Source of the DNA: Lachnospiraceae bacterium
Lineage (GTDB): Bacteria; Bacillota; Clostridia; Lachnospirales; Lachnospiraceae
Length of the DNA: 64,000 bases
Direction of reading: 5' to 3'
Assembly (NCBI GenBank): GCA_015057505.1
Contig: SVEG01000002.1
Location: 179,910 to 243,909 of the forward strand
Made by a program: the position numbers and the translations under genes. Under the pieces are notes generated by a model, which was given only the letters and a program-made list of their open reading frames with translations, ran no database searches and was not told the DNA's origin. This document shows, piece after piece, positions 48,242 through 57,824 of this stretch. Position 1 is the stretch's first letter; the number at the start of each line of letters is the position of its first letter.

Positions 48242-50620
48242 CTATACGGGTACTGCTTTGCTTTCAAGATATTTGCGGATATTTGAAACATTTACATATT
48301 TCTTGGCTACTCCATTCTCGATTACCACAAGTGTAGGAGCCTGCATGATTCCGTATTTTCTTGTTAATTCCGCATTTTCTTCTGCATCAACAATCTGGTA
48401 TGCCTCACCCTTCAAAAGTTCCTTTGCGATAACACAGTTAGGGCATGTCTTTGTTGTGAAAAGATACAAACCGTCTGTTGCCTCTGCAGTGTAAGCAGCC
48501 GCCTTAGTCTCTGCCTCTGCAAGCTTTACTCCTGCTTTTTTAAGAACAGAATTCTTCATATCGTAAACCTTACGGTTCTTGTATTCCTGAAGCTTACCAT
48601 CGTTCCAGTTCTGTACCGGACGATAGTAACCTGTGATACGGCTGTAAACCTCTGTCTTAGCCTTACAGATAGGGCACTCATATTCTTCACCGTTGATATA
48701 ACCGTGTGTCTTACAGATTGAATATGTGGGTGAAAGTGTATAGTAAGGAAGCTTAAAGTTCTCTGCAATTGTTCTTACAAGCTTAGCTGCTGCAGCCCAA
48801 TCCGGAAGCTTCTCACCAAGGAATGCATGGAATACTGTTCCTGATGTATAAAGTGTCTGAAGCTCGTCCTGAATCTCAAGTGCATCAAAAATATCTGATG
48901 TATACTCAACAGGAAGATGTGAGCTGTTGGTGTAGTAAGGTGTATCGCCTTCTGCACCTGCTGTCTTAATGTCCGGCCAATGCTTTCTGTCATGCTTAGC
49001 AAGACGGTAGCTTGTTGACTCTGCAGGAGTAGCCTCGAGGTTGTAAAGATCCCCGTACTTCTCCTGATAATCCGAAAGTCTCTCTCTCATATGATTGAGT
49101 ACTTCTTTTGTAAATTCCTGTGTCTCTTCGCTTATCATATTGCCGCCGAGCCACTTAGCGTTAAGTCCCACCTCGTTCATACCTACAAGACCGATTGTTG
49201 AGAAATGGTTGTCAAATGAGCCAAGATATCTCTTGGTGTAAGGATATAAGCCCTCTTCCATAAGCTTGGTGATAACACCTCTCTTAACCTTGAGTGAACG
49301 TGCGGAAATATCCATCATCTTATCAAGTCTCTCAAAGAACTCTTCCTTGTTCTGTGAAAGATATGCAATTCTAGGCATGTTGATTGTTACAACACCTACT
49401 GAACCTGTGCTCTCGCCCGAACCGAAGAAACCACCTGATTTCTTACGAAGCTCTCTAAGGTCAAGTCTTAAACGGCAGCACATACTTCTTACATCACTGG
49501 GCTCCATATCACTGTTGATGTAGTTAGAAAAGTAAGGTGTACCGTATTTTGCTGTCATCTCGAATAACAATCTGTTGTTCTCTGTGTCTGACCAGTCGAA
49601 GTCTCTTGTGATTGAATAAGTAGGAATCGGATACTGGAAGCCTCTGCCGTTAGCATCACCTTCAATCATAATCTCGATGAAGGCCTTGTTAACCATATCC
49701 ATCTCTGCTTTACAATCTTTGTATTTGAAATCCACTTCCTTGCCACCGATAATACAGTTAAGCTCTGCAAGGTCGTTCGGAACCGTCCAGTCCAATGTGA
49801 TATTGGAGAAAGGCGCTTGTGTTCCCCATCTGCTCGGTGTGTTAACGCCGTATACAAATGACTGAATACACTGTTTTACTTCTTTATATGATAAATTATC
49901 AATCTTAACAAAAGGTGCAAGGTAAGTATCAAATGATGAGAAAGCCTGTGCGCCGGCCCACTCGTTCTGCATGATACCGAGGAAGTTAACCATCTGGTTA
50001 CAAAGTGTTGAAAGATGGCTTGCAGGTGAAGATGTAATCTTGCCCGGAATTCCGCCAAGACCTTCCTGAATAAGCTGCTTAAGCGACCAACCTGCACAGT
50101 AACCTGTAAGCATTGACAAATCATGAATATGAATGTCTGCATTTCTGTGTGCACTTGCAATCTCTTCATCATATATTTCTGAAAGCCAGTAATTTGCAGT
50201 TACCGCACCAGAGTTACTAAGAATCAAACCACCAACCGAATATGTAACAGTGGAATTTTCTTTAACTCGCCAGTCCTCAACCTTTACGTAGCTGTTAACG
50301 ATTTCTTTATAGTCTAAAATAGTGGACTTCATGTTACGGATTTTTTCTCTCTGCTTACGATAGAGAATGTAAGCTTTAGCAACATCCGTATAGCCAGCCT
50401 GTTCAAGTGTAACCTCGACAGCATCCTGAATATCCTCTACATGAATACCTTCGTTATTAATCTTGCCCTGGAAATTAGCTGTAACCCTGAGAGCCAAAAG
50501 GTCGATAATCTCCTTGCTGTAATGCTTGTTTGTTGCACTGAATGCCTTGGCAATGGCATCACCGATTTTGTTAAGATTGAAGTCTGCTACTTCGCCGTCT
50601 CTTTTTAATACCTGAAACAT
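48242..50620 (-). CDS. nrdD: Class III ribonucleotide reductase fused to a glutaredoxin-like domain
   Basis: The start is at 50620 (MFQVLKRDGEVADF), after AAAGGGGA; the longer frame begins upstream with no site. The 792-residue protein has an N-terminal ATP cone (3-90), the ten-stranded barrel, a zinc site CKTH/CPIC (636-652), the glycyl radical region SRITGYYRP (Gly about 664), and a C-terminal redoxin domain with TTKTCPNC (726-729) and APTLVV. A fused redoxin suggests the redoxin-dependent NrdD subclass instead of formate-dependent. The radical-SAM activase nrdG is not adjacent. Confidence 0.93.
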   Translation of the reverse strand: MFQVLKRDGEVADFNLNKIGDAIAKAFSATNKHYSKEIIDLLALRVTANFQGKINNEGIHVEDIQDAVEVTLEQAGYTDVAKAYILYRKQREKIRNMKSTILDYKEIVNSYVKVEDWRVKENSTVTYSVGGLILSNSGAVTANYWLSEIYDEEIASAHRNADIHIHDLSMLTGYCAGWSLKQLIQEGLGGIPGKITSSPASHLSTLCNQMVNFLGIMQNEWAGAQAFSSFDTYLAPFVKIDNLSYKEVKQCIQSFVYGVNTPSRWGTQAPFSNITLDWTVPNDLAELNCIIGGKEVDFKYKDCKAEMDMVNKAFIEIMIEGDANGRGFQYPIPTYSITRDFDWSDTENNRLLFEMTAKYGTPYFSNYINSDMEPSDVRSMCCRLRLDLRELRKKSGGFFGSGESTGSVGVVTINMPRIAYLSQNKEEFFERLDKMMDISARSLKVKRGVITKLMEEGLYPYTKRYLGSFDNHFSTIGLVGMNEVGLNAKWLGGNMISEETQEFTKEVLNHMRERLSDYQEKYGDLYNLEATPAESTSYRLAKHDRKHWPDIKTAGAEGDTPYYTNSSHLPVEYTSDIFDALEIQDELQTLYTSGTVFHAFLGEKLPDWAAAAKLVRTIAENFKLPYYTLSPTYSICKTHGYINGEEYECPICKAKTEVYSRITGYYRPVQNWNDGKLQEYKNRKVYDMKNSVLKKAGVKLAEAETKAAAYTAEATDGLYLFTTKTCPNCVIAKELLKGEAYQIVDAEENAELTRKYGIMQAPTLVVIENGVAKKYVNVSNIRKYLESKAVPV

Positions 50621-50706
50621 TTTCGTTCCCCTTTCTGCTACTATATATTGTACACCCTGTATACACCTTCTCTGAATGTATTCAAATGTGTTTCGCTCTG
50701 TAAAAC

Positions 50707-50735
50707 ATAATACCAAATCTAGTTGTATTAGTCAA
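50707..50735 (-). promoter_or_regulatory. Promoter of nrdD-folA
   Basis: TTGACT (50735-50730), a 17-bp spacer and TATTAT (50712-50707), 86 bp before the start codon. Confidence 0.85.
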
Positions 50736-50744
50736 CAGTTTAAC

Positions 50745-50758
50745 CACAATATCTTGTG
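50745..50758. promoter_or_regulatory. NrdR-type box upstream of nrdD
   Basis: CACAATATCTTGTG is a good match to the NrdR consensus (ACACWATATATWGTGT). It ends 9 nt upstream of the nrdD -35 box. Confidence 0.75.
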
Positions 50759-51010
50759 TTTTAGTACCTACTTCCTACATAGATGTTGTTGACATAATCC
50801 TCATTACTGTTTACCTGTTTTCACTTGAAATCCGCTTAAAATCTAGGTTTTTTGCAGTTTTACAGTACTTTTCAAGACATATTTCGAGTATCCCGATAAG
50901 GCTACGCAGTACCAGGTCAACCACAAGATATTGGGGTATGACCGGCAGTGTCTGCAACATAAAAAAAGTAAAAACTTAAGCAAAATCCAAAAAGTCGCGA
51001 GGTTTTCAGA
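50759..51010. other. Gene-free region between nrdD and the TPR lipoprotein
   Basis: No ORF or RNA with clear features. It includes a second NrdR-like site at 50921-50936 (CCACAAGATATTGGGG), a TTGACA near 50809-50814 without a clear -10, and a GC-rich patch near 50895-50950. The second site is about 175 bp from the first, too far for the usual close pair. Confidence 0.4.
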
Positions 51011-51039
51011 TTGTAAAAACAAATAGCTGCTGATATAAT
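51011..51039 (+). promoter_or_regulatory. Promoter of the TPR lipoprotein gene
   Basis: TTGTAA (51011-51016), a 17-bp spacer and TATAAT (51034-51039) with extended TGA. Confidence 0.8.
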
Positions 51040-51071
51040 ATAAGAAGACAGTTTTAGGAAAGGATCAAAAT

Positions 51072-52226
51072 ATGAAAATTATATCAAAAAAAACGGCAAT
51101 ACTGATAACAGTATTTCTTCTTACCACAACAGGTTGTGGCAGCAATAGCAAAGGCAGTTCCGACAATACACAGGGACTTTCATATTATAATAAAGGACAG
51201 TATCATTCAGCGGTGACATCTTTTGAGGCAGCGATTGCCACCAACAAAAAGAATCCGGATTATTATGTAAACTTAGGTATGACATATATCGAGTTAGAAG
51301 ATTACGAGGAGGCTCTTACACAGTTTAATCTTGCACTTAAACTTAATTCAGAGCATCGCCTTGCCAAAAGGGGAATCGGAATAACCAGACTTGCCCTCGG
51401 AGAATATGAAGAAGCTATTACTTGCTTCCAAGATGTTCTTCTTCAGGCCAACGGAACCGTCGGCACTCTCGAGCTTGATCTTTTGGATTACCGCGGAATA
51501 GCCGAGACCAAGCTCGGCAGATACGATGCCGCAATTGAAACCTACACTACTCTCATTGAGGTTAACTACAATATTAAAGAACATTATTACCAGCGTGGGC
51601 ACTGCTATCTTCTCAAAGGTGATTATGAGCCAGCAATCAAAGATTTTGAGGTTGCACTCAATGATTCCGATTTTGACTGTTCAATTTATTTGAACATTTA
51701 TCATGCACTTGACTCCGCAGACTATAATGAGGAAGCAATAAACTTTCTCGGCAAAGCACTTACCTCACCGTCTGCCCAAAAAAGTGATGATTTTTCACTC
51801 GGACTTATCTATTATTATTTAGCTGATTACACTAATGCAATTTTGAAATTTAATGAAGCTTCTTCAGACAACCACGAAGCATTGCTGTATTTGAGTAAAA
51901 TTTACCTTTCACAGCACGAAACCATAAAAGCCAAAAACTCTCTTTCCGAATATCTTACATACGATAATTCAAACGGAGAAGTTTACAACCAGCTTGGTCT
52001 TATAAGTGTCTCGGAGGGTGATTATACGACTGCTCTCACACATTTTCAGAACGGTATTCTTACAAAGGGAACTACAGTAATGAAAGATTTGAAATGGAAC
52101 GAAGCCGTGTGCTATGAATACCTTGGAGATTTTAGTACCGCCCGCACCAAGATAGAAGAATTTTTGAAAGCATATCCCGACGATGCTAAAGCACTTGCGG
52201 AATACGAATTTTTAGAAACACGCTGA
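51072..52226 (+). CDS. TPR-repeat lipoprotein
   Basis: This 384-residue protein has a lipoprotein signal with lipobox TTTGC (Cys near 22) and then about nine tetratricopeptide repeats (for example YYVNLGMTYIELEDYEEALTQFNLALKLN and YYQRGHCYLLKGDYEPAIKDFEVAL). TPR arrays give protein-binding surfaces; this one should sit on the outer face of the membrane. It is 31 bp upstream of hflX on the same strand. The partner is not known. Confidence 0.88.
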   Translation: MKIISKKTAILITVFLLTTTGCGSNSKGSSDNTQGLSYYNKGQYHSAVTSFEAAIATNKKNPDYYVNLGMTYIELEDYEEALTQFNLALKLNSEHRLAKRGIGITRLALGEYEEAITCFQDVLLQANGTVGTLELDLLDYRGIAETKLGRYDAAIETYTTLIEVNYNIKEHYYQRGHCYLLKGDYEPAIKDFEVALNDSDFDCSIYLNIYHALDSADYNEEAINFLGKALTSPSAQKSDDFSLGLIYYYLADYTNAILKFNEASSDNHEALLYLSKIYLSQHETIKAKNSLSEYLTYDNSNGEVYNQLGLISVSEGDYTTALTHFQNGILTKGTTVMKDLKWNEAVCYEYLGDFSTARTKIEEFLKAYPDDAKALAEYEFLETR

Positions 52227-52257
52227 CATATTAACTCGTCAGCAGAACGGAGTAATT

Positions 52258-53508
52258 ATGAGTGAATTATACGATATAGAAAAGCCTGTCGAGAAGGTAA
52301 TTCTTGTCGGGGTTGCCACTGACAATACCGAAGAAGTTGTTGCTTTATTAAAAGAACTTGAAGAACTTGCTGAGACAGCAGGGGCCGAGACAGTCGGAAC
52401 ACTGATTCAGAACAGAGAAAGAATTCATCCCGGCACTTATCTTGGCAAAGGCAAGCTTGATGAACTTAAAGAAATGATTGCAGAGTTTGGTGCAACCGGC
52501 ATCATCTGTGACGATGAACTTTCCCCCGCCCAGCTTCGCAACATGGAGGAGATTCTCGACACCAAAATCATGGACAGAACACTTATTATTCTTGATATTT
52601 TTGCGCAGCATGCTTCTACACGCGACGGTAAAATCCAGGTAGAGCTTGCTCAGCTTAAATACCGTTCTGCAAGACTCACGGGTCTTGGCAGTTCGCTTTC
52701 AAGACTCGGTGGCGGAATCGGTACACGTGGACCGGGTGAGAAAAAGCTCGAGATGGACCGTCGTCTTATTAAAGACAGAATCTCGCATCTTTCTGAGGAA
52801 CTTGCCGGAATCCGTAACAACCGCGAGACAGCCCGCAAACAGCGCATTCAGAACCGTATGCCGGTAGCTGCCATCGTAGGCTATACCAATGCCGGTAAAT
52901 CAACTTTACTCAACACACTGACAGACGCCGGAGTTCTCGAAGAGAACAAGTTGTTTGCGACACTTGACCCTACAACACGATGTCTTTCGCTACCTTCAAA
53001 GCAGGAGGTGCTTTTAACAGACACAGTCGGTTTTATAAGAAAGCTTCCCCACCACTTAATAGATGCTTTCCGAAGCACACTCGAAGAAGCCAAGTACGCA
53101 GACATTATCATTCATGTCGTAGATTCTTCCAATCCTCACATGGATGCGCACATAACTACAGTATATGACACACTGCAACAACTCGGTGTAGAAGATAAAC
53201 CGATCATCACACTTTTCAACAAGCAGGACCTTGTGGAAGACGCACAGACACTTCGCGATTTCAAGGCAACCAAGACTCTCTGCGTATCTGCCAAGCATGG
53301 TAACGGACTACCTAATCTGCTTGAAACAATTGAAGAGATTCTTCGCTCACAAAAGATTTATTTGGAGCATCTCTTCTCCTATACCGAAGCCGGCAAAATT
53401 GCCGAAATCCGCAAGTACGGCCAACTTCTTAAGGAAGAATACCAAAACGACGGAATTTATGTCGAGGCATATATACCGCACGCGGTACTTGGACAGCTTG
53501 GATTGTAG
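52258..53508 (+). CDS. hflX: Ribosome-associated GTPase HflX
   Basis: HflX splits stalled or hibernating 70S ribosomes. The 416-residue protein has the N-terminal HflX domain with IHPGTYLGKGKLDEL and DELSPAQLRNMEE, a glycine-rich linker with SLSRLGGGIGTRGPGE, and a G domain with G1 GYTNAGKST, G3 DTVGFI and G4 NKQD. The C-terminal domain is present. It follows the TPR lipoprotein gene and is convergent with the aminopeptidase gene, with a large hairpin between. Confidence 0.96.
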   Translation: MSELYDIEKPVEKVILVGVATDNTEEVVALLKELEELAETAGAETVGTLIQNRERIHPGTYLGKGKLDELKEMIAEFGATGIICDDELSPAQLRNMEEILDTKIMDRTLIILDIFAQHASTRDGKIQVELAQLKYRSARLTGLGSSLSRLGGGIGTRGPGEKKLEMDRRLIKDRISHLSEELAGIRNNRETARKQRIQNRMPVAAIVGYTNAGKSTLLNTLTDAGVLEENKLFATLDPTTRCLSLPSKQEVLLTDTVGFIRKLPHHLIDAFRSTLEEAKYADIIIHVVDSSNPHMDAHITTVYDTLQQLGVEDKPIITLFNKQDLVEDAQTLRDFKATKTLCVSAKHGNGLPNLLETIEEILRSQKIYLEHLFSYTEAGKIAEIRKYGQLLKEEYQNDGIYVEAYIPHAVLGQLGL

Positions 53509-53568
53509 AATATCCAAGCATACTTTAGCTAATATACTTTCCTGACAAAATAATGTAGCTGATAACAA

Positions 53569-53736
53569 TTTTGAAAATATAAAATAACCGCGACTTATAT
53601 ATTCTCTAAAGACCCTATAAGAGCGTCGGCACTTAGCGAGAGAATTCATTCTCGAGCTTAGTACCGTTACGCTGTTATCGGAGTGCAAACGCGTCTTTAA
53701 GAATATATAAGTCGCGGTTATTTTATATTTTCAAAA
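53569..53736. repeat. 168-bp palindromic element with 37-bp perfect inverted arms
   Basis: Bases 53569-53605 and 53700-53736 are exact inverted copies over 37 bp. After one bulged base, TAAAGAC (53607-53613) pairs with GTCTTTA (53693-53699). Inside are nested stems, such as CGAGAGAAT / ATTCTCG and GCGTCGG / CCGTTACGC. It fills the gap between the convergent hflX and aminopeptidase genes. It could act as a strong bidirectional terminator or be a non-autonomous mobile element; no ORF is present. Confidence 0.85.
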
Positions 53737-53746
53737 CTATTTATAT

Positions 53747-55156
53747 CTATATCTTTGTCAGGAACGCATGGAATCCTTTCTGTGCCTCATACACATCAGC
53801 CTTGCTCACAATCTCCCAAGGTGAGTGCATATTAAGTACAGGCACACCGCTGTCGATTACCTGCATGTTGTATACGGCCATGAACTTGGAAATAGTTCCG
53901 CCGCCGCCCTCATCAACCTTGCCAAGTTCTGAGGTCTGGTAAGAAACCTTATTTTCTTCCATCACTTTTCTTATCTCGGCGATAAATTCGGGGTTGGCAT
54001 CGTTAGCGCCGGATTTACCTCTTGCACCGAAAAATTTACTGAAGTTAAGGCCGCGTCCAAAGTATGAGGCATTCTTTTTCTCATGGACCGAAGGATAGTT
54101 TGGATCAAAAGCAGCCGATACGTCGGAGGACAACATCTTCGAGTTGGCAAAGGTTCTTCTAAGCTTAAGCTCAGAGTAATCGCCCAAGCAGTTCATAACT
54201 TCCGCAACTGCATTTTCAAAAAAGCGTGATTCCATGCCTGTCGCGCCGATACTGCCTATCTCCTCCTTGTCCACAAGAAGACACACGCAGGTCTTCTCAC
54301 AACTTTCAACGTCAAGCTGTGCCGTAAGCGAAGTGTAAGCACATACACGGTCATCATGGCCATAGCCTGTAATCATACTTCTGTCAATTCCAAAATCTCT
54401 TGCCGCTCCCGCAGGTACAATCTCAAGTTCTGCCGACAAAAAGTCAGTCTCTTCCATGCCATACTTGTCGTTAAGAAGTCGCAAAATATTCGCCTTTACA
54501 GCATCTTTTTCTTCGCCTTCAAGCGGAATGCTGCCGATTAAAACATTAAGGTCTTCGCCCTCAACAACCTTGTTGGCCTTTTTCTCCATCTGCGTAGCCG
54601 CAAGATGAATAAGGAGGTCTGTTATTCCCACAACAGGATCATTCTCATCTTCACCGATTACAATCTCTTTTACCGTACCATCCAGAAGACAAACAACACC
54701 ATGAATTGCCATCGGAAGCGTAACCCACTGATATTTCTTAATACCGCCGTAATAATGTGTGTCAAGCAGTGCCATCTCCGTATCCTCATACAAGGGATTC
54801 TGCTTAACATCAATACGCGGCGAATCGATGTGTGCACCAAGAATTCTCATACCGGCTTCAAGGGGCTCACTGCCTATATAAAAAAGCACAAGTGCTTTGT
54901 CCATGTTGTTATAATATACTTTATCGCCTGCCTTAAGACTCTTACCTGTCTCAATAACAGCCTTCAAATCACAATAACCTTTACTCTCTGCAAGCCTTAT
55001 ACTCTCCGCAACACATTCTCTCTCTGTTTTACACTTAGAAATAAACTTGCGGTAATTTTCGTTGTACTCCATGACTTTTATAAGTTCCGCCTCATCATAT
55101 TTAAGCCATGTGTTCTTTTTCTCTTTAGGAAGATATTTAGAATTAGTTGTTCCCAT
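53747..55156 (-). CDS. M18-family aminopeptidase
   Basis: This 469-residue protein belongs to the M18 zinc aminopeptidases, which remove N-terminal, often acidic, residues and form large dodecamers. Visible are the metal and catalytic sites GAHIDSPRIDVK, the DKEEIGSIGATGME segment (metal and general base), SSDVSAAFDP and the last His in LNMHSPWEIVSKAD. The start follows GAGAGG. It is separated from the upstream rhaM gene by a hairpin and may have its own promoter. Confidence 0.93.
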   Translation of the reverse strand: MGTTNSKYLPKEKKNTWLKYDEAELIKVMEYNENYRKFISKCKTERECVAESIRLAESKGYCDLKAVIETGKSLKAGDKVYYNNMDKALVLFYIGSEPLEAGMRILGAHIDSPRIDVKQNPLYEDTEMALLDTHYYGGIKKYQWVTLPMAIHGVVCLLDGTVKEIVIGEDENDPVVGITDLLIHLAATQMEKKANKVVEGEDLNVLIGSIPLEGEEKDAVKANILRLLNDKYGMEETDFLSAELEIVPAGAARDFGIDRSMITGYGHDDRVCAYTSLTAQLDVESCEKTCVCLLVDKEEIGSIGATGMESRFFENAVAEVMNCLGDYSELKLRRTFANSKMLSSDVSAAFDPNYPSVHEKKNASYFGRGLNFSKFFGARGKSGANDANPEFIAEIRKVMEENKVSYQTSELGKVDEGGGGTISKFMAVYNMQVIDSGVPVLNMHSPWEIVSKADVYEAQKGFHAFLTKI

Positions 55157-55186
55157 ACAAAAACCTCTCTGTCAAAAATTTAATAT

Positions 55187-55215
55187 TGCAGAATACTATT
55201 TCTAATATTCTGCAA
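55187..55215 (-). terminator. Hairpin between rhaM and the aminopeptidase gene
   Basis: A perfect 10-bp stem (TTGCAGAATA / TATTCTGCAA) is followed on the minus strand by an AT-rich tail, TATTAAATTTTT: a weak terminator. Confidence 0.6.
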
Positions 55216-55234
55216 CATAATTGGTCTGTTATTC

Positions 55235-55561
55235 TTATTTCAAATAAAATACTTCAGGCATAAACTTAATCGGCACTTCGTCATTAAAGTCGAAAGAACC
55301 TTCAACCATCTTAGATGTGATTGCGTTCCAACGGTTACAAGCCTCGCTGTTAGCGATGTACTTGTTAGCATAGTCGATATCATCGCACTCGAAGCAATAG
55401 AAGAACTGATTACCGTTCTGGAAAATAGAATAGTTCTTGTAACCTGCCTTTGTATGCTCCTCCATAATCTCCGGCCAAGGATCAAGATGCATCTTCACAT
55501 ACTCGTCAAGACATTCAGGCTTTACATTCCATGTCCATGCAAATTTTTTACTGTGTTCCAT
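55235..55561 (-). CDS. rhaM: L-rhamnose mutarotase
   Basis: This 108-residue ferredoxin-like-fold protein matches RhaM, which interconverts alpha and beta L-rhamnose: start FAWTWNVKPECLDEYVKMHLDPWPEIMEEHTKAGYKNYSIF-type region, then FYCFECDDIDYANKYI and the closing EVFYLK. The start follows AGGAGG. No other rhamnose catabolic genes are nearby, so it may be a detached member of the pathway or serve another pyranose. Confidence 0.88.
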   Translation of the reverse strand: MEHSKKFAWTWNVKPECLDEYVKMHLDPWPEIMEEHTKAGYKNYSIFQNGNQFFYCFECDDIDYANKYIANSEACNRWNAITSKMVEGSFDFNDEVPIKFMPEVFYLK

Positions 55562-55625
55562 TTTGTTTCCTCCTAAAAATTAACTCTATATTTTATAAAT
55601 TACATCGGTAATTCATAACTGTCAA

Positions 55626-57806
55626 TTATAATATTTTACACCAGGAATACTTAAGAAATCTCTTCTCAAATTCCTTTATCGGCATCGGATATCCAAAATA
55701 ATAGCCCTGTATTACCGAAATTCCCAATTCTTCGAGCAACTCACACTGTTCAGATGTCTCAACGCCCTCTATACATACACCGGCATTTATAGTCTCGGAA
55801 ATCTCTGCGATAAATCTTACAAAGGTCTTGGCATACTCGCTATCCACAATATCCTGCACAAAGCTCTGTCCGACTTTGATAATATCAAAGGCCATATCCT
55901 TGACATAACTAAGCGATGAATAACCCGTTCCAAAATCATCAAGCGCAATCTTTACGCCAAGCGCTTTCAAATCCCTGACAATTCTCTTAACACGTTCTAT
56001 GTCATGAAGCGCCAAGTTCTCACGAATCTCAAGTACGAGATTGCTTGGAGTAAATTTATACTTTGATATACACTTCTCAACCTTGTCAACAATATTATTC
56101 TGCAGCATCTGTACCGACGAAAGATTCACATGCATAACCATATCGTTTTTGCCTTTACTCTCCCACTTTTCAAGAGTTTGACAAGTACACTCAAGAATCC
56201 TGTCACCTATATCAACTATAAGTCCCAAGGACTCTGCAAGCGACAAAAACTCACCCGGCATCAACAATCCCATCTCCGGATTATCCCAACGCACCAGCAC
56301 TTCTCCGCCTATGCACTCCTTCGTATCAATATTGATAATCGGCTGAACATACGGCAAAAATTCCTCACATCCTGCCGAAACTGCTTTTCTCATATTGCGC
56401 TCAATATCAAGTCTCTTAAGTGTTGATACTTCCGTACCCGAATTATAAAACTGATACTGATTCTTACCGTTACGCTTGGCACCATACATTGCAATGTCAG
56501 CTTTCTTAATCAGTTCATTAACATCCCAGCCCTCTTCCGGGAAACGCACAATACCCATACTCATGGTAGAGTAATATTCCGTCCCCTCCAAATCCCAAGG
56601 GGTATTAAACAATTTGACCACACTTGCCAAAATTGAATTAACCTTAACATACTGATCATATGTAACAAGTACAATAAATTCATCGCCACCAAGACGATAA
56701 CAGGAATTCTGAATTCCGTCTATATCGGTCAGACCCTCTGCAATCTTTTGTAAAAGCAAATCTCCGAAGCGATGTCCAAGTACATCATTAATATTTTTAA
56801 AATCATCAAGATCAATAAACATAATGAGACCCGTACCACGATTACGCTCCGCATCACGCACAGCAACAGCAATATCCGCTTCACATCTCATTCTGTTATA
56901 AAGTCCTGTAAGGAAATCGTTATTAGCCTGTTGTTCAATCTTTTCCTGATACTTCTTCTGAGCAGTAACATCTTTCGCAATACAAAGAATAACTTTCCTT
57001 CCGTCAACCCACACAAGTTCCTTGAATGTCAACTCGAACCATGTCTTATAAGGTTTGGAATAGTACTCTACAACCTGCGCAAAAAGGTCGTCCTCAAGCC
57101 CCGGACGTCTTATGCTTTCATCATAAAACCCGTACCAACCCGAGGCATCATCCTTAGTAAGCATAAAATGCTCCTGCATAACCCTATTGGCCAAAAGTAT
57201 TTCCCTGCTTTGCCTGTCAAGAACAATTACACCGTTGGTACTGTTGTCAATTATCTCCTTAAGTGCAGAAAAAGAACGAAGCATTGAATTCTTGGACAAA
57301 CGTCTACTCAAAATACTCTGAATAATCTGCCCAGCTGCATTGATAAACTGAAGTGTAGACTCTCCCCACACACGATCCGCATCGTTATGGCATACATTGA
57401 TAAGCATCTCCACCGCACCGTTAATGCGAAGCGGCACTGTCACACATGCTTTCACATCCACAACATTCGAAAAGGCTATGTATTCTTCCGGCATTTCACC
57501 GGGGTTAACTACTTTTATGGAATCCGGCACATAATCCGCCGTCAACTTCACCGGACTACTGCCGCTAACTGCTTCCGCTACCGACTTACCATACTCCGAC
57601 ATCCACTCGGAAATAAGTGCAAAACCCGTACGGTCCGACCTTAATTTAAGGAAATTAATATTCGTCACATTAAGATATTTGCCCATAACCTTAAGAGCCT
57701 TGGAAACAATAATTTCAAAGCCATCGTTCTCCCCTAGAAGCTTTACTATCTCAATGGTTGCTTTATTCCTATTCAGTTCATCCTGTAATAACTCTTCTCT
57801 ACCCAT
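55626..57806 (-). CDS. GAF-PAS-GGDEF-EAL c-di-GMP enzyme
   Basis: This 726-residue soluble protein has a GAF-like domain (about 10-170), a PAS domain (about 185-290), a GGDEF domain with YRLGGDEFIVL (site intact) and an EAL domain with GGEVLVRW, DDFGTGYSS and IEGVET. Both catalytic sites look complete, so it could make and break c-di-GMP; which dominates is not known. It is 18 bp after another GGDEF gene and likely co-transcribed. It could control the level read by the riboswitch at 42378-42465. Confidence 0.93.
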   Translation of the reverse strand: MGREELLQDELNRNKATIEIVKLLGENDGFEIIVSKALKVMGKYLNVTNINFLKLRSDRTGFALISEWMSEYGKSVAEAVSGSSPVKLTADYVPDSIKVVNPGEMPEEYIAFSNVVDVKACVTVPLRINGAVEMLINVCHNDADRVWGESTLQFINAAGQIIQSILSRRLSKNSMLRSFSALKEIIDNSTNGVIVLDRQSREILLANRVMQEHFMLTKDDASGWYGFYDESIRRPGLEDDLFAQVVEYYSKPYKTWFELTFKELVWVDGRKVILCIAKDVTAQKKYQEKIEQQANNDFLTGLYNRMRCEADIAVAVRDAERNRGTGLIMFIDLDDFKNINDVLGHRFGDLLLQKIAEGLTDIDGIQNSCYRLGGDEFIVLVTYDQYVKVNSILASVVKLFNTPWDLEGTEYYSTMSMGIVRFPEEGWDVNELIKKADIAMYGAKRNGKNQYQFYNSGTEVSTLKRLDIERNMRKAVSAGCEEFLPYVQPIINIDTKECIGGEVLVRWDNPEMGLLMPGEFLSLAESLGLIVDIGDRILECTCQTLEKWESKGKNDMVMHVNLSSVQMLQNNIVDKVEKCISKYKFTPSNLVLEIRENLALHDIERVKRIVRDLKALGVKIALDDFGTGYSSLSYVKDMAFDIIKVGQSFVQDIVDSEYAKTFVRFIAEISETINAGVCIEGVETSEQCELLEELGISVIQGYYFGYPMPIKEFEKRFLKYSWCKIL

Positions 57807-57824
57807 AACTACCTGTCCCCAATA

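Noticed and set aside
53569..53736. tRNA or insertion sequence with transposase
   Set aside because: No cloverleaf or anticodon arm and no ORF; only inverted repeats.
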